64,000 nt of DNA. Source: Planctomycetota bacterium (GTDB taxonomy: Bacteria; Planctomycetota; MHYJ01; JACQXL01; JACQZI01). Location: contig JACQZI010000038.1 in NCBI GenBank assembly GCA_016207825.1, positions 1 through 64,000 on the forward strand, in the 5' to 3' direction. The number at the start of each line of letters is the position of its first letter. Position 1 is the first letter of the stretch. The notes beneath the pieces were generated by a model. It saw only the letters and a list, made by a program, of their open reading frames with translations, was not told the origin of the DNA and ran no database searches. The position numbers were made by a program, and so were the translations under genes. Of the stretch, positions 55,054 to 63,735 are shown piece after piece.

Positions 55054-55998
55054 TCACATAAGTCCTATAAAATATTCCTCCAGGGTTTTGCCGGAGGATG
55101 TTATTTCCGAAACACGCACCCCATTAGTAACAAGAAGCCCATTAAGCTCGGCCATTTTTTCCTGAGGGCATTCCAGGTGTATTTCGTTTTTGATATCATT
55201 AAACGAAGCATTCTTGACCCAATCCATCTTTTCGGCCAATTCAAGCGCCTTGCCGGGAAGGTCTGCTTTAATCCGGATATTCGCGGCGCCTGCCTTGGCA
55301 ACGAGCTCGGCTATGGCACCCTGAGCGACCATGGCGCCCTGCTTTATAATGCCGACACGGTTGCAGATAAGCTCGATTTCCGATAACAAGTGGCTGGAAA
55401 TCATGAAGGTTATCTTAAACTCTTTATTCAACCGCTTGATGAGGTTCCTTATATCCACAATGCCCTGCGGGTCAAGCCCATTGGTCGGCTCATCCAGAAT
55501 AACCATTAAAGGATTGCCGGATGGCGAATGCGGAGTGCGGAGTTGGACAAGAAGCGCCTGCGCGATGCCCAATCTCTGGCGCATACCCTGCGAATAGCCG
55601 CGGACATTGTCATTGGCGCGCTTTAAAAGCCCCACCCAATCGAGAACCGTTTCCAAATCGCTCCGCTTAAACTTCAGGCCGCCGATTTTAGAGAGCGTTT
55701 TCAGGTTATTATATCCGGAAAGGTAATTATAAAAAGCCGGGATTTCGACCAGCGCGCCGACGGTCTTTTTTATCTCCAGATGCGCTTTCTTGAGTTCCTT
55801 ATCATAAAACCAAATCTTGCCGGCGGACGGCGCGATTAAAGAAAGGAGCATGCGGATGGTAGTGGTTTTCCCGGCGCCGTTTAAGCCGAGGAATCCATAG
55901 ATATCACCCTGCCGCACCTCCAGGCTGAGGGAATTCACCGCCTGCAATGAACCGAAGCGCTTGGATAAGCTTTCTGTTTTTAGTATAATCTCTTGCAT
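55054..55998 (-). CDS. ABC transporter ATP-binding protein
   Basis: 314 residues. Walker A GLNGAGKTTT, signature YSQGMRQRLGIAQAL, Walker B VILDEPTNGLDP, and a C-terminal domain typical of NatA/CcmA-type exporters. Odd: the link between signature and Walker B contains an extra stretch (VQLRTPHSPSGNPLM) encoded by GC-rich repeat-like DNA. Upstream of the ABC-2 permease in the same operon; the gap between them holds CCTCCCCC/GGGGGAGG hairpins. Confidence 0.92.
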   Translation of the reverse strand: MQEIILKTESLSKRFGSLQAVNSLSLEVRQGDIYGFLGLNGAGKTTTIRMLLSLIAPSAGKIWFYDKELKKAHLEIKKTVGALVEIPAFYNYLSGYNNLKTLSKIGGLKFKRSDLETVLDWVGLLKRANDNVRGYSQGMRQRLGIAQALLVQLRTPHSPSGNPLMVILDEPTNGLDPQGIVDIRNLIKRLNKEFKITFMISSHLLSEIELICNRVGIIKQGAMVAQGAIAELVAKAGAANIRIKADLPGKALELAEKMDWVKNASFNDIKNEIHLECPQEKMAELNGLLVTNGVRVSEITSSGKTLEEYFIGLM

Positions 55999-56038
55999 TC
56001 TTCAAACACCAAATCATTTCCGCCTATGTCTCGAGATA

Positions 56039-56061
56039 GATTCCCGCTACGCGGGAATGAC
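56039..56061. repeat. Dispersed hairpin element, copy 2
   Basis: GATTCCCGCTACGCGGGAAT followed by GAC; same family as the elements at 31596-31620 and 60983-61008. Lies between the ABC ATPase and the glycosyltransferase genes. Confidence 0.75.
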
Positions 56062-56089
56062 AAAAAGGGCGGATAATATTTTCCATATA

Positions 56090-57211
56090 TTATTTGCCGC
56101 CGCCGCGTTTCCTGAATCCATCCATGACAATACGGCAGACATCCTCGGTCGAATCCGGTCGGCCGATTCGGGCGGCGTTCCTGCCCATCTCTTTCAGGCG
56201 CGGTTTATTCTTACATATATACTTAACTTTCTGGAATACTTCTTCCGGGTCCCGGGCGAAATATCCGGCGCGGTGTTTGACGATATAATCGCGGTTGTAT
56301 ATTTCCTGGCCCGGATACGGGCGGAACATGATAACCGGAAGCCCGTAAGCGAGCGATTCGGAAACCGTAATGCCGCCGGCCTTGCCGATAACCACATCGC
56401 TCACCTTCATTATCTCGTTCACCTCTTTGATAAAACCGATTGGGACAATCTTTTTGTTTTCGCCCTTTAGTTTCTGCATCTTGGAAAGTATTTCCTTGTT
56501 GCCGCCCAGTAGGACAACCTGAACAGGAATCTCCACAAGTTTCCGGCAGATGGATTTAATATCGCTCCAGCTCTGGCCTCCACACATCAGGACCACCGTG
56601 AAGATACCATCCAGTTTATATTTCCTGCGGACGACCGCTTTATCAACGGGCTTGGCAAAGGCAAGCCTTAAAGGGATGCCGGTAACCTTTATCGCCTTAT
56701 CATCAATCTTATATTCGGCCGTCAGGTATTTTTTCACTTCATCCGAAGGCACGCAATAGACATCCGTATTCGGATGGACCCACTGGGCGTGGACGCCGAA
56801 ATCCGTGACAATCGTAGCGGTAAAAGGCTGGTGCTTAAGGACAAGGCTCGGTATGACCTTGGCGGGCGCCGGGTAGGCAAAGACCAGGATATCGGGCTTG
56901 GTCCTTTGGAGCCATTTCTCCGCCTTAGTGCCGCCGATTGTGCCCAGTTTCCCACCCAGCCTGCCGGCAAACATTTTATCGCTCGCGCTGAAGAAGAGTC
57001 CATAAACCCAGGGAAAGTGTTTGGTGCTTTCTTCGTAGAGCTTGCGCAAGACCTTATCGCGTTTCGGGGCGAAGCGTTTCATGTAATCTATGATTTTCAC
57101 CTCAGCATGGTTTGGGTAATATTTACGGAATCCGTCCGCCAGCGCGCCGGAGACGGCATGGTGCCCGCCGCCGTATGACGCGGTGAAAATGACAATCTTT
57201 ATTTTACGCAT
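56090..57211 (-). CDS. MGDG-synthase-like glycosyltransferase
   Basis: 373 residues from MRKIKIVIFTASYGGGHHA at 57211; the longer frame (57253) adds non-typical residues. The N-terminal domain SYGGGHHAVSGALADGF and C-terminal GKAGGITVSESLAYGLPVIMFRPYPGQE place it in the GT28 MGDG synthase/processive diacylglycerol glucosyltransferase group. Probably makes glycolipids in the inner membrane. Confidence 0.88.
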   Translation of the reverse strand: MRKIKIVIFTASYGGGHHAVSGALADGFRKYYPNHAEVKIIDYMKRFAPKRDKVLRKLYEESTKHFPWVYGLFFSASDKMFAGRLGGKLGTIGGTKAEKWLQRTKPDILVFAYPAPAKVIPSLVLKHQPFTATIVTDFGVHAQWVHPNTDVYCVPSDEVKKYLTAEYKIDDKAIKVTGIPLRLAFAKPVDKAVVRRKYKLDGIFTVVLMCGGQSWSDIKSICRKLVEIPVQVVLLGGNKEILSKMQKLKGENKKIVPIGFIKEVNEIMKVSDVVIGKAGGITVSESLAYGLPVIMFRPYPGQEIYNRDYIVKHRAGYFARDPEEVFQKVKYICKNKPRLKEMGRNAARIGRPDSTEDVCRIVMDGFRKRGGGK

Positions 57212-57350
57212 TTGGCTCTCAGTATATAATTCCAGCGCGGCTAATGCAACCAAAATATAAAAAAATATAGAAAAAATATCGCCTCTCCCTAACTTCTTAT
57301 ATTTTTAAATGTTACATAGAAAATATTTTTCACCTAATCTTTTTTTTCTC

Positions 57351-57403
57351 TTGACAACACTACAAATAGATATATAATACCCGCTTTACACAATATATAG
57401 TGG
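57351..57403 (+). promoter_or_regulatory. nrdJ promoter with two NrdR boxes
   Basis: TTGACA (57351-57356), 16-bp spacer, TATAAT (57373-57378). NrdR-like box 1, ACACTACAAATAGATA (57357-57372), fills the spacer; box 2, ACACAATATATAGTGG (57388-57403), covers the probable start site. They are 31 bp apart, three helical turns, as in known NrdR operators. NrdR represses ribonucleotide reductase genes when (d)ATP is high. Confidence 0.85.
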
Positions 57404-57676
57404 TCTTTGACATTTGATTTTGTGTGTTGCTGTCATGCTGTCCCGTCCCGTCTGACCGCCTACGGCGGGCTTTTCCGCCAAAGGCGGACCGGCCTCCGGC
57501 TGGGGCGAAAACCGCATTAATAAATTTGCACCATGATTTTACACTTGAGTTTCCCGCTTAACCGATTGATATAAAACACAGTGGGGGATGCATTCGAGGC
57601 GTGACGACATGTTCAGTAAGCACACAATATTGATAGTCGCAATTGAAAGGTAGTGCAATACTACCGGGAGGATTTT
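57404..57676 (+). promoter_or_regulatory. Long structured leader of nrdJ
   Basis: About 290 nt separate the predicted start site and the start codon. Hairpins are at 57456-57468 (CCGCC/GGCGG), 57474-57488 (TCCGCC/GGCGGA) and 57649-57665 (GGTAGT/ACTACC), the last abutting the GGGAGG ribosome binding site (57666-57671). A cis-regulatory RNA is possible; a cobalamin riboswitch consensus was not recognised. Confidence 0.5.
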
Positions 57677-60007
57677 ATGGCACGGGTGTTATATATTGAA
57701 AAGGAATCGGAGAGCGACCTTTCCAAAACGGCCGAAGGATGGCTCATTCCGAAGGTATCCGAAAACGCGGCGCGGGTGCTGGAACGCCGGTATTTAAGGA
57801 AAAACGAGGCGGCCGAATGCTGCGAGAACATAAGCGAGATGATTATGCGCGTGGCGCGCAACATCGCGCAAGCCGAGCTCACCTTTAACAAAGACGCCGA
57901 CTCCGAGAAATGGGTCAGGGAATTCTACAACATGATGGCGCGGCTGGAATTCGTCCCCAATTCGCCCACCCTGATGAACGCCGGGCGCGAGCTCCAGCAG
58001 CTTTCCGCCTGTTTCGTCCTGCCTGTGGGCGATTCGATTGACAGCATCTTCGAAATAGTAAAGAATACCGCGCTTATACATAAAAGCGGCGGCGGGACCG
58101 GATTTTCTTTCACCCGCATCAGGCCCAAGAACGATATCGTTTCCACCTCGCACGGATTCTCCAGCGGGCCGATTTCTTTCATGAAGGTATTCAACGAAGC
58201 GACCGAGGCGATTAACCAGGGCGGATTCCGCCGCGGCGCCAATATGGCCATCCTTAATTACGACCACCCGGATGTCATGGATTTCATCACCGCCAAACAG
58301 GACGAGGCCCAGCTTAATAATTTCAACATCTCCGTGGGCATCTCGGAAAAGTTCATGGAGCTGGTGCAAAAAGACGAGGAATACGAACTCTTAAACCCGC
58401 GCACCAAGGAAACTGTCCGTAAGATAAAGGCGCGCAAGGTCTTTGATAAAATCGTGGAAAAGGCATGGGAATCCGGCGAGCCGGGAATCGTTTTCCTGGA
58501 CCGCCTGAATAAAGATAATCCCACCCCGCATATCGGGATGATTGAAAGCACTAACCCTTGCGGAGAACAGCCGCTCCTGCCTTATGAGGCTTGTAACCTG
58601 GGTTCCATAAACCTGGGAAAAATGATTAACCATCAGGGAATAGATTTTGAGAAGCTGAAATCAGTCGTCCACAAATCAGTCCGCTTTTTGGATAACGTGA
58701 TAGAAATGAACCGGTACCCGTTATCGCAGATAGAAAAGATGGCGCGGGGAAACCGCAAAATCGGGCTGGGCGTCATGGGCTTCGCGGATTTACTCATCAA
58801 GCTCGGAGTCCCGTATAATTCCGAAGAAGCGCTGGCTATCGGCGAAGAAATAATGAAATTCATCTCGGTCGAATCCAAGAAAGCCTCGGAAGCTCTGGCC
58901 GTGGAACGGGGCTCTTTCCCCAATTTCAAGAACAGCGCCTTTGACGTAAAAGGCGAGCACCCGATAAGGAACGCGACGACCACGACCATCGCGCCGACCG
59001 GCACCATCAGCATCATCGCCAACGCCTCAAGCGGAATCGAACCGCTTTACGCAGTCTGCTTTACCAGGAACGTCCTGGACGGGACAAAGCTGGTGGAAGT
59101 CAATCCGATTTTCGAAGCGATTGCCAAGAAGGAAGGATTTTATTCCAAGGAGCTGATGGAAAAGATATCCCAAAACAGCACGATACAGGAGATGAAGGAA
59201 ATCCCGGCGGAAATCAGGAAGCTTTTCGTCACGGCGCACGATATTTCGCCCTCCTGGCACATCAGGATGCAGGCGGCTTTCCAGAAATACACGGACAACG
59301 CCGTTTCCAAGACGGTTAATTTCAAGAACAGCGCCACGCAGAGCGACGTTTCCGAGGTTTATTTCCTGGCATACAAGCTCGGATGCAAAGGCGTGACCGT
59401 TTACCGCGATGGCTGCCGCCAGCAACAGGTCTTAAGCACCAAATCAACCACGGAAAAGGCGAAAGAAGAAGCCGAGCCGGGACAGGTCGCCTTAAACCCC
59501 ACTCCGCGGCCCAGGCCGGATGTCACATACGGCACGACCAAGAAGCTAAAAACCGGCTGCGGCAACCTTTATGTCACCATCAACTACGATGAAAACGGGA
59601 AACCGTTTGAACTCTTCAGCACCATGGGAAAAGCGGGCGGTTGCGCGGCATCACAATCAGAAGCTATTTCCAGGCTGATTTCATTTACCCTGCGCAGCGG
59701 CGCCAACCTTAAAGAAGTCATCAAGCAGCTTAAAGGAATTACCTGCCACTCGATTGCCTGGAGCAAGGGCGGAAAGATTCTTTCCTGCGCGGACGCCATT
59801 GCCAACGCCTTGGAAGAAGCCGCGGACAATTTGCCGATGAACGGGATGAACGCCAAGGCGGCACCGGCAACGGGAACGGCATCACCTAAAAAGCCCAATA
59901 AATCAGTCAGCTTAAGGAAAGGCGCCTGCCCGGATTGCGGCGGCTCACTTTCTTACGAAGAAGGCTGCATGAGGTGCTATTCCTGCGGATTCTCCGAATG
60001 CGGGTAA
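57677..60007 (+). CDS. nrdJ: Adenosylcobalamin-dependent ribonucleotide reductase (class II)
   Basis: 776 residues from the ATG at 57677, six bases after GGGAGG; eight more codons are in frame upstream. Reduces ribonucleotides to deoxyribonucleotides without oxygen. Active-site stretch LQQLSACFVLPVGDS and NPCGEQPLLPYEACNLGSINL with radical-site cysteine are present. The C-terminus carries a zinc ribbon (CPDCGGSLSYEEGCMRCYSCG) characteristic of NrdJ-Z enzymes. No N-terminal ATP cone. NrdR control is predicted upstream. The 3' end overlaps the convergent DUF6498 gene by 31 bp. Confidence 0.97.
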   Translation: MARVLYIEKESESDLSKTAEGWLIPKVSENAARVLERRYLRKNEAAECCENISEMIMRVARNIAQAELTFNKDADSEKWVREFYNMMARLEFVPNSPTLMNAGRELQQLSACFVLPVGDSIDSIFEIVKNTALIHKSGGGTGFSFTRIRPKNDIVSTSHGFSSGPISFMKVFNEATEAINQGGFRRGANMAILNYDHPDVMDFITAKQDEAQLNNFNISVGISEKFMELVQKDEEYELLNPRTKETVRKIKARKVFDKIVEKAWESGEPGIVFLDRLNKDNPTPHIGMIESTNPCGEQPLLPYEACNLGSINLGKMINHQGIDFEKLKSVVHKSVRFLDNVIEMNRYPLSQIEKMARGNRKIGLGVMGFADLLIKLGVPYNSEEALAIGEEIMKFISVESKKASEALAVERGSFPNFKNSAFDVKGEHPIRNATTTTIAPTGTISIIANASSGIEPLYAVCFTRNVLDGTKLVEVNPIFEAIAKKEGFYSKELMEKISQNSTIQEMKEIPAEIRKLFVTAHDISPSWHIRMQAAFQKYTDNAVSKTVNFKNSATQSDVSEVYFLAYKLGCKGVTVYRDGCRQQQVLSTKSTTEKAKEEAEPGQVALNPTPRPRPDVTYGTTKKLKTGCGNLYVTINYDENGKPFELFSTMGKAGGCAASQSEAISRLISFTLRSGANLKEVIKQLKGITCHSIAWSKGGKILSCADAIANALEEAADNLPMNGMNAKAAPATGTASPKKPNKSVSLRKGACPDCGGSLSYEEGCMRCYSCGFSECG

Positions 60008-60786
60008 GATTTACGACTTGCGGAATGCTCATGTAGATGGGAATATAAATCCGCCCCCAGTTTAATCACTATAAGGAAAATTAGCATACTAATCTGAGGC
60101 GATACCAAAAGAACACCCAAAATCGCCAGGCTGATTAACACTATTCCGATTCTTTTGGCGGTGATTTTTGAGCCGGTTTTCACAATAGAAACTTCTTGCG
60201 GTTTTCTCTTAAGTCGATGCACAATAAGGATTATAACCACCGGCAACAGAAATACGCCCAGCATTAACATGAACTGTCCCGGAGTTTCTCTCATCGCATA
60301 CAGAAAAAATCCTGCCAACGACGCAAAGAATATGACGCCTATCCTTTCACAAGAAGTTGCTATTTGATTTTGTACAGTCATATTCCTGTATTCCTTTTGT
60401 CCGATATAATTCCATAAAAACGATATTCCGTGGCTTATGGAGTACGCGATAATCCCGCCGATAATATCATTGAGCAACTTGGGCACATCTTTTGATTGAG
60501 TTAACTGCGAATGGGAAATGCCTCCTATAATGGCAAAAGGAACAAGCAGACACATCCCATAAGCAAAAATGAATAAAGGAATGACGAATATCGCCCAAAA
60601 CTTTGCCACGATAATAAGCTTCAATACGCCGTACGCACAGATGACGGCACTCTCCACCAAATAAAGGAAGAGCACCATAACCACATCCCATCCCAGAAAC
60701 AGAACCGCAAAAAGAGGGAATATATTGGCGATGACTAATGATATGGCTGAAAATGATTTGAGGCCTTTTAATCCTAATGATTTCAT
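59977..60786 (-). CDS. DUF6498-like integral membrane protein
   Basis: 269 residues, with about six or seven membrane segments (for example AISLVIANIFPLFAVLFLGW, VVMVLFLYLVESAVICAYGVL, FMLMLGVFLLPVVIILIV) and a histidine-rich polar tail. LYLVESAVICAYGVLKL fits DUF6498. No known function. Convergent overlap with nrdJ. Confidence 0.7.
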   Translation of the reverse strand: MKSLGLKGLKSFSAISLVIANIFPLFAVLFLGWDVVMVLFLYLVESAVICAYGVLKLIIVAKFWAIFVIPLFIFAYGMCLLVPFAIIGGISHSQLTQSKDVPKLLNDIIGGIIAYSISHGISFLWNYIGQKEYRNMTVQNQIATSCERIGVIFFASLAGFFLYAMRETPGQFMLMLGVFLLPVVIILIVHRLKRKPQEVSIVKTGSKITAKRIGIVLISLAILGVLLVSPQISMLIFLIVIKLGADLYSHLHEHSASRKSYPHSENPQE

Positions 60787-60982
60787 ATTGCTGGTTTTGT
60801 CATTATTTTACCTTTGCTGTAGGCAAAGGCAAGAATAATTAAATCTATCTACAGACAACTGCAAGCACGGCGTTGCTGACAGAGTATTTTATTTGACCGG
60901 TTAGTTTATGGGATATATACTTAGGGCGTATTTCATAACCAATAAACGCCCCTTCTGTCACTATAGTCCAGAGTGGGATCCT

Positions 60983-61008
60983 GGATTCCTGCTTCCGCAG
61001 GAATGACA
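60983..61008. repeat. Dispersed hairpin element, copy 3
   Basis: GGATTCCTGCTTCCGCAGGA, then ATGACA; compensatory changes (CCTGC/GCAGG versus CCCGC/GCGGG in the other copies) preserve the stem, showing that pairing is selected or that the element spread as a hairpin. Confidence 0.75.
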
Positions 61009-61089
61009 AAAAAGAAGGTTGTGAAACAGGCTCTTAATTTATCAGTTTGATTTTATTAAGATCTCATCAGCACATTAAGGAGTTCGCAT

Positions 61090-63174
61090 ATGCTAGACGC
61101 ATTATTCAGCCCGAAATCGATTGCCGTTATCGGCGCTTCAAACCGGCCTTTAACCATCGGCTACCGTATTACCCAGAACCTTAAAGACATCGGCTTTAAA
61201 GGACCCATCTACCCGGTCCACCCGAAAGATCCGGAAATAAACAGCCTGAAAGCCTATCCTTCCATTACCCAGGTGCCGGGCGAAGTTGACCTGGCGCATA
61301 TCGTGGTGAAAAACACCATGGTGCCGGCCATGATGGAAGAATGCGGTAAAAAAGGAGTGAAGTTCGTCATCATCAACACCGCCGGATTCAAGGAAATCGG
61401 CGGCGACGGAATAGAATTGGAAAAACAGATTAAGGAAATCGCCAAGAAATACAACATCCGCATATTCGGCCCGAATTGCCAGGGCGTCATGAATTCAGAC
61501 ACAGTAAATCCCACTTATGCAAACTTTACTTTTACCAAGATTAAGCCGGGACATATTTCTATCTTAGCCCAGAGCGGCGGAGTGGGCGAAGTGATAAACC
61601 AGCGGCTTTACCAGCTTGATGTCGGTATCCGCATGTACGCCTCCAACGGAAACGCGGCGGATATCTCCATTCCGGAAATACTGGAATTCTGGGGCAATGA
61701 TGAAAAGACAAGGGTAATTGTCCTCCATGTGGAAAGCCTTTCCAATCCCAGGGAATTCATGCGAGTATGTAAAGCCATAACAAACCGCAAGCCGATTCTC
61801 GGGATGAAAACCGGCCGGACAGCCATGGGCGCCCGCGCCGTTATGTCTCATACCGGGAGCCTCATGAAAGCGGATACGTCCATCGAGGCGATATTCGATA
61901 AATGCGGAATCATCTCTTTCAAGAACCAGGAAGAAATCTGCCAGGCGGCGATTGCCTTTGCCTCCCAGCCGATACCGAAAGGACCGAACGTAGGAATCCT
62001 GACCAATACGGGCGGTCCGGCGATTATCGCCACGGATGAATGTATCGAAGGCGGCCTGAGCCTGCCTGACCTCTCTGAGGGAACCAAGAAACACTTGAAA
62101 GCGAATCTTTTCCCGGAGGCAACGGTGAGCAATCCGGTGGATGTCCTGGCAACGGCCGGGCCAAAGGAATTCGCCGTGGCCGTGGAATCCATGCTGAAGG
62201 ATGAGAATATAGATTCTCTTCTGGTAAACTTCGTGACGCCATTCTTTGTGGATTGCGCCGGTGTGGCAAAGGAAATGGTGCGCATCGCCCAAGCCGCGAC
62301 GAAACCGATTGTCATCAACACGATGACGGATAAAACCCAGTGGAAGGAAACTATGGATATCCTTAAAGCCGGAGGACTGCCGACATACGACCTGGCGGAA
62401 AATGCCGCCAAGGCGCTGGTGGCAATGACGAAATACGGCGAATACCAGCGAAAACAAGACGAACCAGTCGCCAGCTTTGCTGATACGGATAAGAAAGCGG
62501 CGCGTCAGATTATTGAGCAGGCAAAAAAGAGATGCTGCGAATTCCTGTCGCTGGGCGAGGCGCTGGGTGTTCTTTACGCCTATAAAATCCCGGCCACTAA
62601 GTTTACTATAGCGGATACGGCCGAAGATATCATGACCTCGGCTGATTATGTGGGTTATCCCATGGTTCTTAAAGTAGATAGCGCGGATATTATCCATAAA
62701 ACGGACAAAGGCGGGGTCGCCCTGAATATTATGGACAAGAAAACCTTAAAAGAAAAGGTTGATAGTTTCCAGAAACAGTTCAAAGGATGCCAATTCAAAT
62801 ACATGGCGCAGGAATATTTGACCAAAGGAAGGGAAGTCATTATCGGCGCCAGCCACGTCGAAGGATTAGGGCATCTGGTTATGTTCGGTTTAGGCGGAGT
62901 CTTTGTCGAAGTGTTAAAAGACGTGTCATTCAAAGTGGCGCCTTTGAGCGAACACGAGGCGCGCGGAATGATACAATCAATCAAGGGATTTGCAATCCTG
63001 AAAGGCACACGCGGGGAAAAAGGAGTAGATTTGAACAGGCTGGCGGAATTTCTCATGCGCGTATCACAGCTACTGACCGACTGCCCAGAAATCAGGGAGC
63101 TGGACTTAAACCCAATCATGCTATATCCGGAAAAAGATAAATGCAAGGTGGTTGACGTAAGAATAAGGATATAA
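61090..63174 (+). CDS. ADP-forming acetyl/acyl-CoA synthetase (fused alpha-beta)
   Basis: 694 residues. Domain order: CoA-binding (1-130; SIAVIGASNRPLTIGYRI), succinyl-CoA ligase-like with FGPNCQGVMN and the phosphohistidine loop MSHTGSLMK (His254), and C-terminal ATP-grasp domain with VLKVDSADIIHKTDKGGVAL. Converts acetyl-CoA, ADP and phosphate to acetate, CoA and ATP, a fermentation energy-conserving step. AAGGAG precedes the ATG by seven bases. Confidence 0.93.
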   Translation: MLDALFSPKSIAVIGASNRPLTIGYRITQNLKDIGFKGPIYPVHPKDPEINSLKAYPSITQVPGEVDLAHIVVKNTMVPAMMEECGKKGVKFVIINTAGFKEIGGDGIELEKQIKEIAKKYNIRIFGPNCQGVMNSDTVNPTYANFTFTKIKPGHISILAQSGGVGEVINQRLYQLDVGIRMYASNGNAADISIPEILEFWGNDEKTRVIVLHVESLSNPREFMRVCKAITNRKPILGMKTGRTAMGARAVMSHTGSLMKADTSIEAIFDKCGIISFKNQEEICQAAIAFASQPIPKGPNVGILTNTGGPAIIATDECIEGGLSLPDLSEGTKKHLKANLFPEATVSNPVDVLATAGPKEFAVAVESMLKDENIDSLLVNFVTPFFVDCAGVAKEMVRIAQAATKPIVINTMTDKTQWKETMDILKAGGLPTYDLAENAAKALVAMTKYGEYQRKQDEPVASFADTDKKAARQIIEQAKKRCCEFLSLGEALGVLYAYKIPATKFTIADTAEDIMTSADYVGYPMVLKVDSADIIHKTDKGGVALNIMDKKTLKEKVDSFQKQFKGCQFKYMAQEYLTKGREVIIGASHVEGLGHLVMFGLGGVFVEVLKDVSFKVAPLSEHEARGMIQSIKGFAILKGTRGEKGVDLNRLAEFLMRVSQLLTDCPEIRELDLNPIMLYPEKDKCKVVDVRIRI

Positions 63175-63178
63175 CGAG

Positions 63179-63331
63179 ATGCATAGAATAATACAGGCGG
63201 CTATCAGCACGGCATATCATCTAAGGAGAAAATGCCCGCATTGCAAGAGAATCCAGGTGGTGAAACCAAGTAACAGGAAGAAAACCGTTAATTGCAAGTT
63301 TTGCGGCGCTAAGGTTCCACCGGATAAATAA
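63179..63331 (+). CDS. Small zinc-ribbon protein (50 residues)
   Basis: Starts at ATG 63179, five bases after the acyl-CoA synthetase stop. Two CxxC knuckles (CPHCKRIQVVKPSNRKKTVN, then CKFC) spaced by about 20 residues form a classic zinc ribbon. Basic and short. Position suggests cotranscription. Ribosome binding site is weak (AACGAG). Confidence 0.6.
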   Translation: MHRIIQAAISTAYHLRRKCPHCKRIQVVKPSNRKKTVNCKFCGAKVPPDK

Positions 63332-63392
63332 CAGCCAAGCCGATTGAAAAGGCTGAAAGATTTGCACCCCCGTATTTAATAAAAAACACCCA

Positions 63393-63558
63393 CCCCTCCC
63401 TACCATACCCCCACCCCCCTATAATTGCTTGGCCGGGACGTGGAAAAGACTTGATTTAGGCGCCAAAAGCATTTAATTAGCCAAACTTATGGAATTTAGG
63501 ATACTATAGGAAAAGCCGGAGATACCCCCTCCCTACCATACCCCCACCCCCCTATAAT
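63393..63558. repeat. Duplicated 33-bp pyrimidine-rich sequence
   Basis: Copies at 63393-63425 and 63526-63558 are identical (both begin CCCCTCCCTACCATACCCCC and end CTATAAT). The 133-bp spacing is measured start to start. A similar but diverged pyrimidine tract occurs at 51460-51500. Confidence 0.8.
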
Positions 63559-63735
63559 CATTTCAAGCGGCACTCCCAATCAGTTGAAATAGGGAGTCCA
63601 AGGGGAAAAGCCATAAAACTCAAGAAAAACTATTGCCAAAGGCACAATTCCTATCGCCTTATATATTAAGAAGTTAGGAACATTCCTACCCCGCTCTAGA
63701 TGTAGGGGGTATCCTACCCCCTACCACCCTGTGGG

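Noticed and set aside
57404-57676. Cobalamin riboswitch upstream of nrdJ
   Set aside because: The B12-box consensus was not found by eye; kept only as a possibility to test by covariance model.
61564-62697. Long minus-strand open frame opposite the acyl-CoA synthetase
   Set aside because: It is antisense to a strongly supported gene; its protein has no recognisable domain and reflects codon bias.
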